From: WTFY01 sp965220875
GTDB lineage: Bacteria; Pseudomonadota; Gammaproteobacteria; UBA4575
NCBI GenBank assembly: GCA_965220875.1
Contig: OZ244849.1
Coordinates: forward strand, 682,001-746,000
Direction: 5' to 3'
Length of the DNA: 64,000 nt
Shown here: positions 44,128 to 52,407 of the stretch, piece by piece
Layout of the letters: every line of letters starts with the position of its first letter
Numbering within the stretch: position 1 is the first letter of the stretch
Notes under the pieces: model-generated
What the model saw: the letters and a program-made list of their open reading frames with translations, nothing else
Databases searched by the model: none
Told to the model about the DNA's origin: nothing
Translations under genes and position numbers: made by a program

Positions 44128-45531
44128 ATGACGATGTTCATGACAAGACGAAATTTGTTGAAGGGGATGGCGTCACTTGCTGTCATGCCGATTGTTGTTC
44201 ACCCACGGTTCGGTGATGCAAGCGGAAGTCCAGAAGTTCTCGAACCAATGTCTGGAAAGGTTCAGTTACTGCCTGATTCATATCCAGCAACAGATGTCTG
44301 GGGGTACGGTGGCAAAGTTCCAGGCCCTGAAATCAGGGTTGTACAAGGTTCTCGTATACACCGCAGGTTGGTTAACAGTTTGGAGGAACCCACCTCGGTA
44401 CACTGGCACGGGATTCACATTGATAACCGAATGGATGGTGTACCTGGACTTACACAGGAAGCTGTATCCTCTGGTAGCAGCTTCGAGTATGACTTTGAAG
44501 TACCTGATGCAGGAACCTATTGGTACCATTCCCATGCACGCTCGACCGAACAGGTAGCGCGCGGCCTGTACGGTGCGCTCATTGTAGAGGAGCCAACGGC
44601 CCCGGAAATTGATCGCGAAGAGACCCTGATTCTTGATGACTGGCTGTTGCAGGAAAACGGTCAGTTATCCCCCCACTTCATGTCCAGGCATGACCGTTCG
44701 CATGCAGGGCGTAATGGTAACTTCATCACCACCAATGGTCAGTCCGATTTCATTTTGCCTGCTCGTCAGCATGAACGATTCAGGCTTCGACTGATCAACG
44801 CAGCGAATGCACGTATTTTTCCGCTTGCGCTAGTTGGCCTTCAAGGCTGGACTATGGCACTCGACGGGATGCCGCTTGAAACGCCTGAGCCAGTTGTCGA
44901 CATGTTTTTCTTGGCACCGGCCCAGCGGGCTGACCTGATAGTTGATGTCATTGCAGAACCAGGTGATACGGCCTACCTTGCACGTTTCGAAAACAAGCAG
45001 GCCCACGCACAGGTCAGTATCCCGGTTAAGGGTGTTGCCAGTTCCACTCTACGGCCTGTACCCCGGGCCCTTCCGTCGAACTCCCAGCAAGTACCCAACC
45101 GTCTTTCTGAATCTGTGAAAGTACGGCTTGTCATGGAGGGAGGTGCGATGGGCAGGATGCGCCATGCCATTCTGGATGGTGAACGCATATCGTTTCGTCA
45201 GCTTGCCCAGGCCAACCAGTTTTGGGCTTTCAATGGCACAGTAGGACAGACTGAAAAACCTTTGGTTGATGTAGCACGCGGTGAAACAGTACGGCTTATC
45301 ATTGAGAATGACACTGTATTCCCACACGGCATGCACCTTCACGGTCAGCATTTCTGTGAGATTGATGAGAATGACAGGACAGGGCCCATGCGCGATACAC
45401 TTCTGATCTTTCGTGGAGAGACTCGTGAAATCGCCTTTGTTGCTGACAATCCAGGCAACTGGTTGTTTCACTGCCACACGTTGTCACATCAGGATTCAGG
45501 TATGAAGACGTGGATCAGGGTTCGGTCATGA
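44128..45531 (+). CDS. Multicopper oxidase, Tat-exported
   Basis: 467 residues. The start is either ATG 44128 or 44140; both give a Tat-type signal (MTRRNLLKGMASLAVM). All copper motifs are present: SVHWHGIHIDN, YWYHSHARS, HGMHLHGQHF and LFHCHTLSHQDSGM, giving one type-1 and a type-2/3 trinuclear site. The axial Met lies at the end of the last motif. Three cupredoxin domains. No Met-rich insert like that of CueO is visible. Probable role: periplasmic oxidation of Cu(I) or another metal. Its stop overlaps the cytochrome c start (ATGA), suggesting the cytochrome is its electron partner. Confidence 0.93.
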   Translation: MTMFMTRRNLLKGMASLAVMPIVVHPRFGDASGSPEVLEPMSGKVQLLPDSYPATDVWGYGGKVPGPEIRVVQGSRIHRRLVNSLEEPTSVHWHGIHIDNRMDGVPGLTQEAVSSGSSFEYDFEVPDAGTYWYHSHARSTEQVARGLYGALIVEEPTAPEIDREETLILDDWLLQENGQLSPHFMSRHDRSHAGRNGNFITTNGQSDFILPARQHERFRLRLINAANARIFPLALVGLQGWTMALDGMPLETPEPVVDMFFLAPAQRADLIVDVIAEPGDTAYLARFENKQAHAQVSIPVKGVASSTLRPVPRALPSNSQQVPNRLSESVKVRLVMEGGAMGRMRHAILDGERISFRQLAQANQFWAFNGTVGQTEKPLVDVARGETVRLIIENDTVFPHGMHLHGQHFCEIDENDRTGPMRDTLLIFRGETREIAFVADNPGNWLFHCHTLSHQDSGMKTWIRVRS

Positions 45532-46007
45532 AACCGGTTATCCTGATTACCAATGTTGTAGTTTTGGCTGGTTTTGCACTTGTGGTAAATGGCCTTCTGG
45601 CTGCTCGTCCAAGTGTGCCAGTGCAACCACAAATCGTAGATATAGGAACTGGCAAAATTCTCTATGCCAAAAATTGTGCTTCCTGTCACGGAGTTCGCCT
45701 GGAAGGTCAAAAAGACTGGCGTATAGAGGGTGCTGGAGGATTGTTCCCGGCACCTCCTCATGATGAGACGGGCCATACCTGGCATCATGGGGACGGATTG
45801 CTGTTTACTTACACGAAGTATGGCGGCAAGGCCACATTCGCTGCACGAGGACTCAAGGATATCAAAAGCGGCATGCCAGGATTCGGCCAAGTGCTCAGTG
45901 ATCAGGAGATCTGGGACATCCTTGCGTTTATCAAATCGACCTGGTCGGAACGTGTGCGTGAACTTCAGGTGATGCGCACAAAAGCTGAACAGTCGAATTC
46001 ACCCTGA
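45528..46007 (+). CDS. Membrane-anchored class I cytochrome c
   Basis: 159 residues starting at ATG 45528 inside the previous stop. An N-terminal helix (VILITNVVVLAGFALVVNGLL) acts as anchor or uncleaved signal. The heme site is KNCASCHGV, and the axial Met is in KSGMPGFGQVLSDQEIWDIL, the usual class I ending. It would pass electrons from or to the multicopper oxidase in the periplasm. The same pairing occurs in copper-resistance islands. Confidence 0.92.
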   Translation: MKPVILITNVVVLAGFALVVNGLLAARPSVPVQPQIVDIGTGKILYAKNCASCHGVRLEGQKDWRIEGAGGLFPAPPHDETGHTWHHGDGLLFTYTKYGGKATFAARGLKDIKSGMPGFGQVLSDQEIWDILAFIKSTWSERVRELQVMRTKAEQSNSP

Positions 46008-46030
46008 ACAACCCCCAAAATAGTTTCTGC

Positions 46031-46255
46031 TTGTCTCAAGAGCAAGAACTATACAATCGAGAAGGGCATTTTATTTTTGTACTGGCTCCAGTTGATGCTG
46101 GCCGCAGGTTCCATTTTTCCATTCCGGAAGAGCGTCATGCCAGCTTGGTAACAGAGTGGAGGAAATCATGGGGAATGCCATGGCAGTTGGGAATTATTTC
46201 AGAGCGAGGCAATCACAAGCTCATTCAGCCAGGTGAATTTCCTGGCTATTTTTGA
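46031..46255 (+). CDS. Short hypothetical frame after the cytochrome gene
   Basis: 74 codons from a TTG at 46031, no good ribosome-binding site. The sequence (HFSIPEERHASLVTEWRKSW, GISERGNHKLIQ-like tail) looks protein-like and may be a fragment. It overlaps the converging gene below by 10 bases. No family recognised. Confidence 0.25.
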   Translation: MSQEQELYNREGHFIFVLAPVDAGRRFHFSIPEERHASLVTEWRKSWGMPWQLGIISERGNHKLIQPGEFPGYF

Positions 46256-46755
46256 TCACACTCCGTTTCATTCACACGCAAGTAATCTGTAATGAAGTCC
46301 TCTACCTGTAGTAGGACGGAGCCTGTAATATGCCTGCTGTTCCCACCATGCATTCCTACAGTACTGGTGTTCCATACAGTAACAAATCCACCTATCCCAA
46401 ATCCCATATTGTTGACATACCGATTCAAACTCAGGCTAGGGCCGAAGAATTCACCGGTATCAGACAAGTTCAAGTGAACACTTAGATACTGGCTCGCACT
46501 GGCATTGTAAAGGTCAGCTGCACGCAGGCGACCTTCGATTTCATCTTCGATGGTTTTATTGGTCAGTCCTATTTTCTGAGATTGACGTTCATCAATTGGT
46601 TCAACGATGAAATTCATTGGAGCACATAAAGCAAATAGATTCCTGTGAGTCAGGCTCATAGGGTCATCAGCTTGAACTCCGAACGTCAAGATTAATAATC
46701 CTGCAAACAGTATTGATGTTGAACAGCTTAGAATCCTAACTTGGAAAGGCGTCAT
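46246..46755 (-). CDS. Exported hypothetical protein
   Basis: 169 residues. N-terminal signal peptide (ILSCSTSILFAGLLILTFGVQA). The mature part begins DDPMSLTHRNLFALCAPMNF and has beta-strand-like stretches (YLSVHLNLSDTGEFFGPSLS, GFGIGGFVTVWNTS). No catalytic motif or known family. Transcribed opposite to the copper genes, in the AT-rich island. Confidence 0.6.
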   Translation of the reverse strand: MTPFQVRILSCSTSILFAGLLILTFGVQADDPMSLTHRNLFALCAPMNFIVEPIDERQSQKIGLTNKTIEDEIEGRLRAADLYNASASQYLSVHLNLSDTGEFFGPSLSLNRYVNNMGFGIGGFVTVWNTSTVGMHGGNSRHITGSVLLQVEDFITDYLRVNETECDQK

Positions 46756-47162
46756 GTTTGTAATGATGTGAGGTATGGGGAAATGTAGCTCTTGAATTAT
46801 GTACTATAGTCATTTTTGACGAGTGAAACCAAATATGTGTAGCTGAACCAGACCAGCAGTGTCACACTCAGAAATGACTACATTTCGTGTGACTGGCTTC
46901 AAGCTGGCACATCAGGTAATGGGAAGGACGCCAGTGCTTGAAGCGGTTACATGCCGCTACAAACAGATCTTAATTATGCTGCCTTCTCAGCAATTCAGAG
47001 GATTTGTGCTCACAGTCTTGGATATGACTTGTAAGTTGTTCTTTCCCGTGAAACGGTCACTCCCTTGTGCGGCCGTTTCTTGGTTTTGGCGGTAAATCCT
47101 GTATTCAGGCCTTCGTGCTGAAGTTCTGAGATTTGCGGTGATAAAGCATTGATGCCTTACGA
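46756..47162. other. AT-rich intergenic region
   Basis: 407 bases between two minus-strand genes. No credible gene, repeat or terminator. A plus-strand frame at 46859-47095 has no supporting features. Confidence 0.45.
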
Positions 47163-48302
47163 CTAATCGAATATTTCCAAATAGGGATCGAACATGAATA
47201 ATCTGTTGCGGCTCTGGCCAGTGACCTCTCTTAAGATATCGTGTTTACACATCAAAGCAATCAGGTCATTGGCTGGGCGATAATTTACCTTACATATTTT
47301 TGCTGCTCTACCTACAGTTACTACGGGGCGTTTGAACAGCTGTTGCAGCAACGTCATCGCACTGGCAGTTCGCCTGCCGAAATAGTTGTGAATGATCTGT
47401 TCGGTATCGGTTTTGAGTTTAATTATACTTGTCAGTGTTTCAACAGCTTCATCCGCAGTCTGCTCCACACCTACTAAAAAGAATTTCAACCACTGTAGCA
47501 TGTCGTTGTGAGTTCTGACTCGCGTCAGGTTGTCATAGTAGAGATCTTTGTGCTTCTCAAAATATTTGGAGAGGTATAGTAAAGGCTGGTCGAGAATCTC
47601 TTCGCTCACGAGGTACAAAGTAATCATCAGACGGCCTATTCTTCCATTTCCATCCAGAAAAGGATGTATGGTTTCAAACTGATAGTGTGCGATTGCAATA
47701 CGGATAAGTGTTGGAAGTTGAATATCTGAATTATGCAGAAATTTTTCCAGATCGCTCATCAAGCCAGGCACATGATCATGTGTTGGCGGAATAAATACTG
47801 CATCCTCTAGGCTGCTGCCCCCTATCCAATTCTGACTAGTGCGAAATTTTCCGGGAAGCTTATCTTCTCCACGAACGTCGCTTAATAATGTTTTGTGTGT
47901 TTGCCTCAACAGGCGTGAAGATAGTGGTAGCCCCTCAAGCGCTTTTATGGCTTCATTCATCGCATCAATATAGTTGTTGACCTCTTTCCAGTCATTGCGG
48001 CGTTCTGGATTGATTTCTTCCATTGGAAGTAGTGCCTCATCCATCTCAGTTTTAGTGCCTTCTATCCGGCTAGAGACTACTGCCTCCTTGGCAACATGCA
48101 ATGCAATGAAGAGGTCAATATCTGGAACCAAGCGAGCATAGGAGTTCAACTCTCCCAGCTTCATCGCCGCTTTTTCGACTAGCTGGTTAACTTGTGGGTT
48201 GTTCCAAACCCAACTCTCATTGATGCAGGTGGGTAAGAAAAAGTTATACTGAATACCTCTGTGAAGCACCCCGGAATGATATTTTTCTAATTCAATAGCC
48301 AT
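47163..48302 (-). CDS. Fic-domain protein with C-terminal winged helix
   Basis: 379 residues. The Fic core motif is HPFLDGNGRIGR (His213), complete and so probably active in transferring AMP or another nucleotide moiety to a protein hydroxyl. The inhibitory helix motif SSRIEG (77-82; [S/T]xxxE[G/N]) lies N-terminal of the core, a class II arrangement. The N-terminal domain matches Fic/DOC N (HSGVLHRGIQYNFFLP region). The C-terminus (VVTVGRAAKICKVNYRPAND) looks like a winged helix that could bind DNA. Two inverted repeats just upstream are possible operators for it. No antitoxin gene adjoins it. Confidence 0.92.
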   Translation of the reverse strand: MAIELEKYHSGVLHRGIQYNFFLPTCINESWVWNNPQVNQLVEKAAMKLGELNSYARLVPDIDLFIALHVAKEAVVSSRIEGTKTEMDEALLPMEEINPERRNDWKEVNNYIDAMNEAIKALEGLPLSSRLLRQTHKTLLSDVRGEDKLPGKFRTSQNWIGGSSLEDAVFIPPTHDHVPGLMSDLEKFLHNSDIQLPTLIRIAIAHYQFETIHPFLDGNGRIGRLMITLYLVSEEILDQPLLYLSKYFEKHKDLYYDNLTRVRTHNDMLQWLKFFLVGVEQTADEAVETLTSIIKLKTDTEQIIHNYFGRRTASAMTLLQQLFKRPVVTVGRAAKICKVNYRPANDLIALMCKHDILREVTGQSRNRLFMFDPYLEIFD

Positions 48303-48321
48303 AGGTCCAGTTAAAGTTTTG

Positions 48322-48392
48322 AAAGTGAAACACAGAAAATATTATTTCACTTTTATCCAATAAAGTGAAATAAAGAAGATTTTATTTCACTT
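48322..48392. promoter_or_regulatory. Tandem inverted repeats upstream of the Fic gene
   Basis: Two inverted repeats share the core AGTGAAA. The first has arms AAAGTGAAA (48322-48330) and TTTCACTTT (48345-48353). The second has exact 12-base arms AAGTGAAATAAA (48363-48374) and TTTATTTCACTT (48381-48392). They lie 20-90 bases upstream of the Fic start, where a promoter is expected. Probable operators, possibly for the Fic protein's own winged helix. Confidence 0.6.
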
Positions 48393-48571
48393 AGCCAGCT
48401 TTAAACAGACGAAGGTGCAGGGGTTTCAGTAAAAAAATAGGCTTGAATCTCGCGTGGAGGTTTATTTGATTTGTAACTGAAAACTGTTCTTTGCAAAGGA
48501 GTGGTTAGGCGCTCAATGCTGATATGAATTTTCACGGATTGGTTTTATTTTAGTTAGCTTATTGATTTAAC

Positions 48572-48647
<76 letters not shown>

Positions 48648-48775
48648 ACGGATTCAGGTTATAGCGTGTTACAGGAGGGTTGTACAGATTTGATCAGTAC
48701 AGATGTACCAGATGAGGGTATCAGAATCCCCTGTTCATAGGGATTCAGACAGTCCTGCTGAACACTGCACCCGAT

Positions 48776-49888
48776 TCATCGGGGGCCTGTGCCCGCGTGA
48801 TGCCAGTCGTACAGCTCCGTCTGGAAAGCAGAGGGTCTGTCCATCACCAGGTCACAGGCAATTTCTGCAGAGGGTATGCTCATGACGATTCCGTACCGGA
48901 AATGCCCGGCATTGATGTACAGGTTTTCAAATTCCGGGTGGGCACAGATGTACGGTACGTCTCGCGCTGTCCCCGGGCGCAATCCGGCCCAGTGCTTCAC
49001 CGGCACTTCATTCTCCAGCTGAGGACAAAGCTTGCCAGCTTGCGCATGAATGGAATTTCTTGCGTCCGCTGTCACCGTATCGTCGAATCCCACACGCTCC
49101 ATCGTGCTGCCGCACAGGATGTACAGGTCATTGCGCGGGATCAGGTAATGATCCGCACTGACGAGAATGCGTGACAACAGGGTGCGGGAGGGCTTGAAGA
49201 GCAGTATCTGCCCTCGAACCGGTTCGATATCCGTGTGACCCCGGCTCAGCGTCTGCAGGAGCTGCCTGGTCCAGGCACCATTGCACAGCATGACTTGTCC
49301 GGCATGCATGCTGCCATGGTTCGTCTTCACGCCGGTAAGCCTTGAGGCTTTGGCATGCAGCCCGGTCACCGTGACGCTTTCAAGGACCTGCACGCCATGC
49401 AGTTCCAGAGACTGTCGTGTGGCCTCAATGAGCAGCCTGGGCTGTACTTGCATGGTGGATGGGACGTGCAGGGCTGCATCGATGGTTTTTGCCAGCCCGG
49501 GTTCCAGCTTTGCCAGGGCACTGCGGTGAACCAGTTCGATCTGCATCCTGTGTTTTCGGCCCCAGGCCAGTGCAGCCTCCTGTTGTTCAAGGTTGGTGAT
49601 CAGCATGCCGCTTTGCAGCAGCTGGGAATCGACACCGGTCTCATCCTGCAGTTCAGCGACGAAGCCCGGAAAGGCGGCCTGTCCGGCATGAATCAGTTTT
49701 CGCATGCCTTCACTTTGCTGCCAGGGATGCAGCTTGGCCAGGATCCCCCCCGCAGCCCAGCTGGCCTGTTTGCCCAGCCGGCTTTTCTCAAGCAGGACTA
49801 CATCCAGCCCTGCAAGCCGCAGGGTGCGCGCAGTGATCATCCCGATCAGTCCGCCGCCGACCACGATTACATCATGTGCCATGAACAT
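48776..49888 (-). CDS. thiO: Glycine oxidase ThiO
   Basis: 370 residues from the ATG at 49888 (MFMAHDVIVVGGG). The FAD motif VIVVGGGLIGMITARTL is followed by the DAO-fold segments QASWAAGGILAKLHPW and PVRGQILLF. The C-terminus WAGLRPGTARDVPYICAH and NAGHFRYGI are typical of ThiO/glycine oxidase. It makes dehydroglycine for the thiazole of thiamine. Divergent from thiS across 67 bases, in a thiamine block. Longer upstream frames are rejected since they cover the divergent promoter and thiS. Confidence 0.9.
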   Translation of the reverse strand: MFMAHDVIVVGGGLIGMITARTLRLAGLDVVLLEKSRLGKQASWAAGGILAKLHPWQQSEGMRKLIHAGQAAFPGFVAELQDETGVDSQLLQSGMLITNLEQQEAALAWGRKHRMQIELVHRSALAKLEPGLAKTIDAALHVPSTMQVQPRLLIEATRQSLELHGVQVLESVTVTGLHAKASRLTGVKTNHGSMHAGQVMLCNGAWTRQLLQTLSRGHTDIEPVRGQILLFKPSRTLLSRILVSADHYLIPRNDLYILCGSTMERVGFDDTVTADARNSIHAQAGKLCPQLENEVPVKHWAGLRPGTARDVPYICAHPEFENLYINAGHFRYGIVMSIPSAEIACDLVMDRPSAFQTELYDWHHAGTGPR

Positions 49889-49913
49889 CTTGAACTCAAC
49901 GGAAGGTTTGCGG

Positions 49914-49919
49914 ATTATA
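49914..49919 (-). promoter_or_regulatory. Candidate -10 box for thiO
   Basis: A perfect TATAAT on the minus strand, 26-31 bases upstream of the thiO start, in the short thiO/thiS divergent gap. No good -35 was found. No TPP riboswitch is recognisable in the gap, which is too short to hold one. Confidence 0.3.
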
Positions 49920-49955
49920 GCGGTTATAGAGACAGGCTGTGCGAGAGAAGATTGC

Positions 49956-50156
49956 ATGCAGATCATTCTGAATGGCAACCAGGAAGAAGTATCCGAAGGG
50001 CTGACGGCAGCCGGCTTGATTGGGAAGCTTGGCCTCGAGGGCCGACGGGTTGCCCTGGAAGTCAATCGACAGGTCGTGGTGCGCAGCGCCTTTGCCACCC
50101 ACGAATTGCGTGCCGGGGATCGTGTCGAAATCATCCATGCCATTGGCGGCGGATAG
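49956..50156 (+). CDS. thiS: Sulfur carrier protein ThiS
   Basis: 66 residues of ubiquitin-like fold: MQIILNGNQEEVSEG at the start, VALEVNRQVVVRSAF in the middle and RVEIIHAIGGG at the end. The terminal Gly-Gly is adenylated and thiocarboxylated to supply sulfur for the thiazole ring. Start chosen by family length. It is followed after 123 bases by an exonuclease gene, not directly by thiG. Confidence 0.93.
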   Translation: MQIILNGNQEEVSEGLTAAGLIGKLGLEGRRVALEVNRQVVVRSAFATHELRAGDRVEIIHAIGGG

Positions 50157-50279
50157 CGGTACCGCCGATGACATTTTGAATTAACGGGGATTCGGCAAGC
50201 GCAGGAAGACATGAAACTTTGTTTGCTTGACTGACGGTTTGTTGGCAACCTGTAGAACCTGGGAGATGAGACACCATTG

Positions 50280-50801
50280 ATGACTGCCTGGTCGACACTG
50301 CTGGACCGTGAAGATGTCCTGATCCTGGACACCGAGACCACTGGCCTGAAACCGCACCACGAAGTAGTGGAGGTGGCCGTGATCAACACGAGGGGGGAAG
50401 TCCGTTTCAGCGAGCTGATCCGGCCTACCGTCGAAGTTGAAGCAGCGGCGATGCGGATTCACGGCATCACCAACGAAATGCTGGCTGACAAGCCCGGCTA
50501 TGACCAGGTGCATGACCGGCTCATGCAGGTATTGCACAGCGCCTCGGCTGTCTGTGCATGGAATGCACCTTTCGACCAGCGGCTGCTGGAGCAGTCGGCA
50601 ACCAAGTATGGCTTGGTGCTGCCGCGTATCCGGTGGCGGGACTTGGTGTCCGACCACCGCAGCCTGTGCCCGCACTACACCAGTCACCGGCTTCTGGATG
50701 TGGCGCAACGCCGGGGCGTGGCCGAGGTACAGGACCACCGTGCACTCGGGGACTGCTGGATCACGCTGGCCGTTCTCAGGGCCCAGGTACAGTCTTCATG
50801 A
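50280..50801 (+). CDS. DnaQ-like 3'-5' exonuclease (DEDDh)
   Basis: 173 residues. The Exo motifs are visible: VLILDTETTGL (Asp, Glu), VCAWNAPFDQRLL (Asp), and VQDHRALGDCWITL (His, Asp). Together these give a complete DEDDh active site. Close to a stand-alone proofreading-type exonuclease of the DnaQ/PolC epsilon family; a role in DNA or RNA trimming cannot be told apart. It sits between thiS and thiG, an unusual position, with about 110 bases to thiG. Confidence 0.88.
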   Translation: MTAWSTLLDREDVLILDTETTGLKPHHEVVEVAVINTRGEVRFSELIRPTVEVEAAAMRIHGITNEMLADKPGYDQVHDRLMQVLHSASAVCAWNAPFDQRLLEQSATKYGLVLPRIRWRDLVSDHRSLCPHYTSHRLLDVAQRRGVAEVQDHRALGDCWITLAVLRAQVQSS

Positions 50802-50909
50802 CATCCTCATGTTGCAGTCGGGCCTTTCGCCGGCCCGTGACCCGGTCCGCAAGGACGGTGGTATGATAGACGGCAAGCTCATGAATACCAATCTACCGGA
50901 TACCCAGGC

Positions 50910-51722
50910 ATGAACCCTGTACAGCAACCCGTTTCGGACGATGATGCCGACAGGCTTGTGGTGGCAGGCCGGTCATACCGCTCGCGCTTGCTGGTCGGTA
51001 CCGGGAAGTACAGGGATTTGCAGGAAACCCGTGCGGCCATTGTTGCAAGCGGCGCTGAAATCGTGACCGTTGCGATCCGAAGGACCAACATCGGACAGGA
51101 AAAAGATGCGCCCAACCTGCTGGACGTGATTCCTCCGGATGAATTCACGATTCTGCCCAATACCGCCGGATGCTACAGCGCCGCAGAGGCGGTTCGTACC
51201 TGTCGCCTTGCCCGGGAACTGCTTGATGGGCATTCCCTGGTCAAGCTGGAGGTGCTGGGAGATGAGAAAACCCTCTATCCGAATGTCGTCGAAACCCTTG
51301 ATGCCGCCGCCACCCTGGTTCGGGATGGTTTCCAGGTGATGGTGTACACCAATGACGATCCGGTAGTCGCCCGCAAGCTGGAGGAACTGGGATGCATCGC
51401 GGTCATGCCGCTCGCGGCACCCATCGGCTCGGGCCAGGGGATCCGCAACCCAGGCAACGTTTTGGAAATTGTCGAGAATGCCGGCGTGCCGATCCTGGTG
51501 GACGCCGGGGTCGGTACCGCTTCGGATGCCGCCATCGCGATGGAACTGGGATGTGATGGCGTGCTCATGAACACAGCCATCGCTGAGGCACGCGATCCTG
51601 TGCTCATGGCTGCATCCATGCAGCATGCCGTGCTGGCAGGCCGCATGGCCTTCCTTGCAGGGCGCATGCCAAGGCGGCGTCATGCATCCGCCTCTTCCCC
51701 CCTCCACGACGCGATTGTCTAG
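50910..51722 (+). CDS. thiG: Thiazole synthase ThiG
   Basis: 270 residues. Family stretches: SRLLVGTGKYRDLQETRAAI, EIVTVAIRRTNIGQ, LPNTAGCYSAAEAVRTCRLA, VKLEVLGDEKTLYPN (with the Schiff-base Lys), and VLVDAGVGTASDAAIAMELG-like PILVDAGVGTASDA. It joins dehydroglycine, ThiS thiocarboxylate and DXP to the thiazole. The C-terminal about 20 residues are extra. It overlaps the trmB start by 41 bases. Confidence 0.95.
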   Translation: MNPVQQPVSDDDADRLVVAGRSYRSRLLVGTGKYRDLQETRAAIVASGAEIVTVAIRRTNIGQEKDAPNLLDVIPPDEFTILPNTAGCYSAAEAVRTCRLARELLDGHSLVKLEVLGDEKTLYPNVVETLDAAATLVRDGFQVMVYTNDDPVVARKLEELGCIAVMPLAAPIGSGQGIRNPGNVLEIVENAGVPILVDAGVGTASDAAIAMELGCDGVLMNTAIAEARDPVLMAASMQHAVLAGRMAFLAGRMPRRRHASASSPLHDAIV

Positions 51723-52407
51723 GCACGGGCTTCCGTTGCTGAAGTCACGCTCCAGCGTTCGCAGCTATGTCATTCGTGAGGGGCGCTTCACAAAAGGCCA
51801 GCAGGCGGCCTTCGAGCACCACTGGCCACACTACGGCATCGAGCCCGGACAGGGCCCGCTAGACCTGGGCGCACTCTTTGGCAATTTACGGCCGGTCGTG
51901 CTGGACATCGGGTTTGGGGACGGCGAGGCCCTTGCCCTGCTCGGATGCAGGTATCCGCACCTGAATTTTCTGGGTGTCGAGGTCTACCGGCCCGGTATCG
52001 GGTCGCTGCTGAGGAGGATCGATGAAAGCGAACTTGGGAACGTGCGCGTGATGAACATGGATGCGGTGCGCGTGCTGCGGGAATATCTTGCCCCGGAAAG
52101 CCTTGCTGCGGTGCTGATCTGGTTTCCGGATCCGTGGCCAAAAAAGAGGCATCACAAGAGGCGCCTGATCCAGGCGGAGTTCGTACAGCTGGTCGCAGAA
52201 CGGCTTGCAAGCCGGGGGGAGCTGAGTATTGCTACCGACTGGCAGCCGTATGCGGAGGTTATTCGGGACGTGCTGGGCCGGAGTGCAGCGTTCAGGAGGG
52301 CAGGTGTTTCGTCCCTGATCCGCAATCGGCCGCACACGAAATTCGAGCGCCGGGGCATCCGGCTGGGTCACCGGGTGTTTGCCCAGGTATACCGCAAGAC
52401 CTGCTAG
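51682..52407 (+). CDS. trmB: tRNA (guanine-N7)-methyltransferase
   Basis: 241 residues from the ATG at 51682. SAM motif VVLDIGFGDGEALALLG, then FLGVEVYRPGIGSLL and the TrmB hallmark IWFPDPWPKKRHHKRRL, ending with TKFERRGIRLGHRVF. It methylates G46 in the variable loop of tRNAs. The thiG-trmB neighbourhood is common in gammaproteobacteria. Its 3' end overlaps the converging SulP gene by 4 bases. Confidence 0.95.
   Translation: MHPPLPPSTTRLSRHGLPLLKSRSSVRSYVIREGRFTKGQQAAFEHHWPHYGIEPGQGPLDLGALFGNLRPVVLDIGFGDGEALALLGCRYPHLNFLGVEVYRPGIGSLLRRIDESELGNVRVMNMDAVRVLREYLAPESLAAVLIWFPDPWPKKRHHKRRLIQAEFVQLVAERLASRGELSIATDWQPYAEVIRDVLGRSAAFRRAGVSSLIRNRPHTKFERRGIRLGHRVFAQVYRKTC

Noticed and set aside
49889..49955. 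TPP riboswitch before thiS or thiO
   Set aside because: The gap is 67 bases, too short, and no conserved thi-box sequence is visible.
48776..50389. Extended ThiO start near 50389
   Set aside because: The extra 167 codons cover thiS and the divergent promoter and show no homology-like sequence; the FAD motif begins just after the ATG at 49888.
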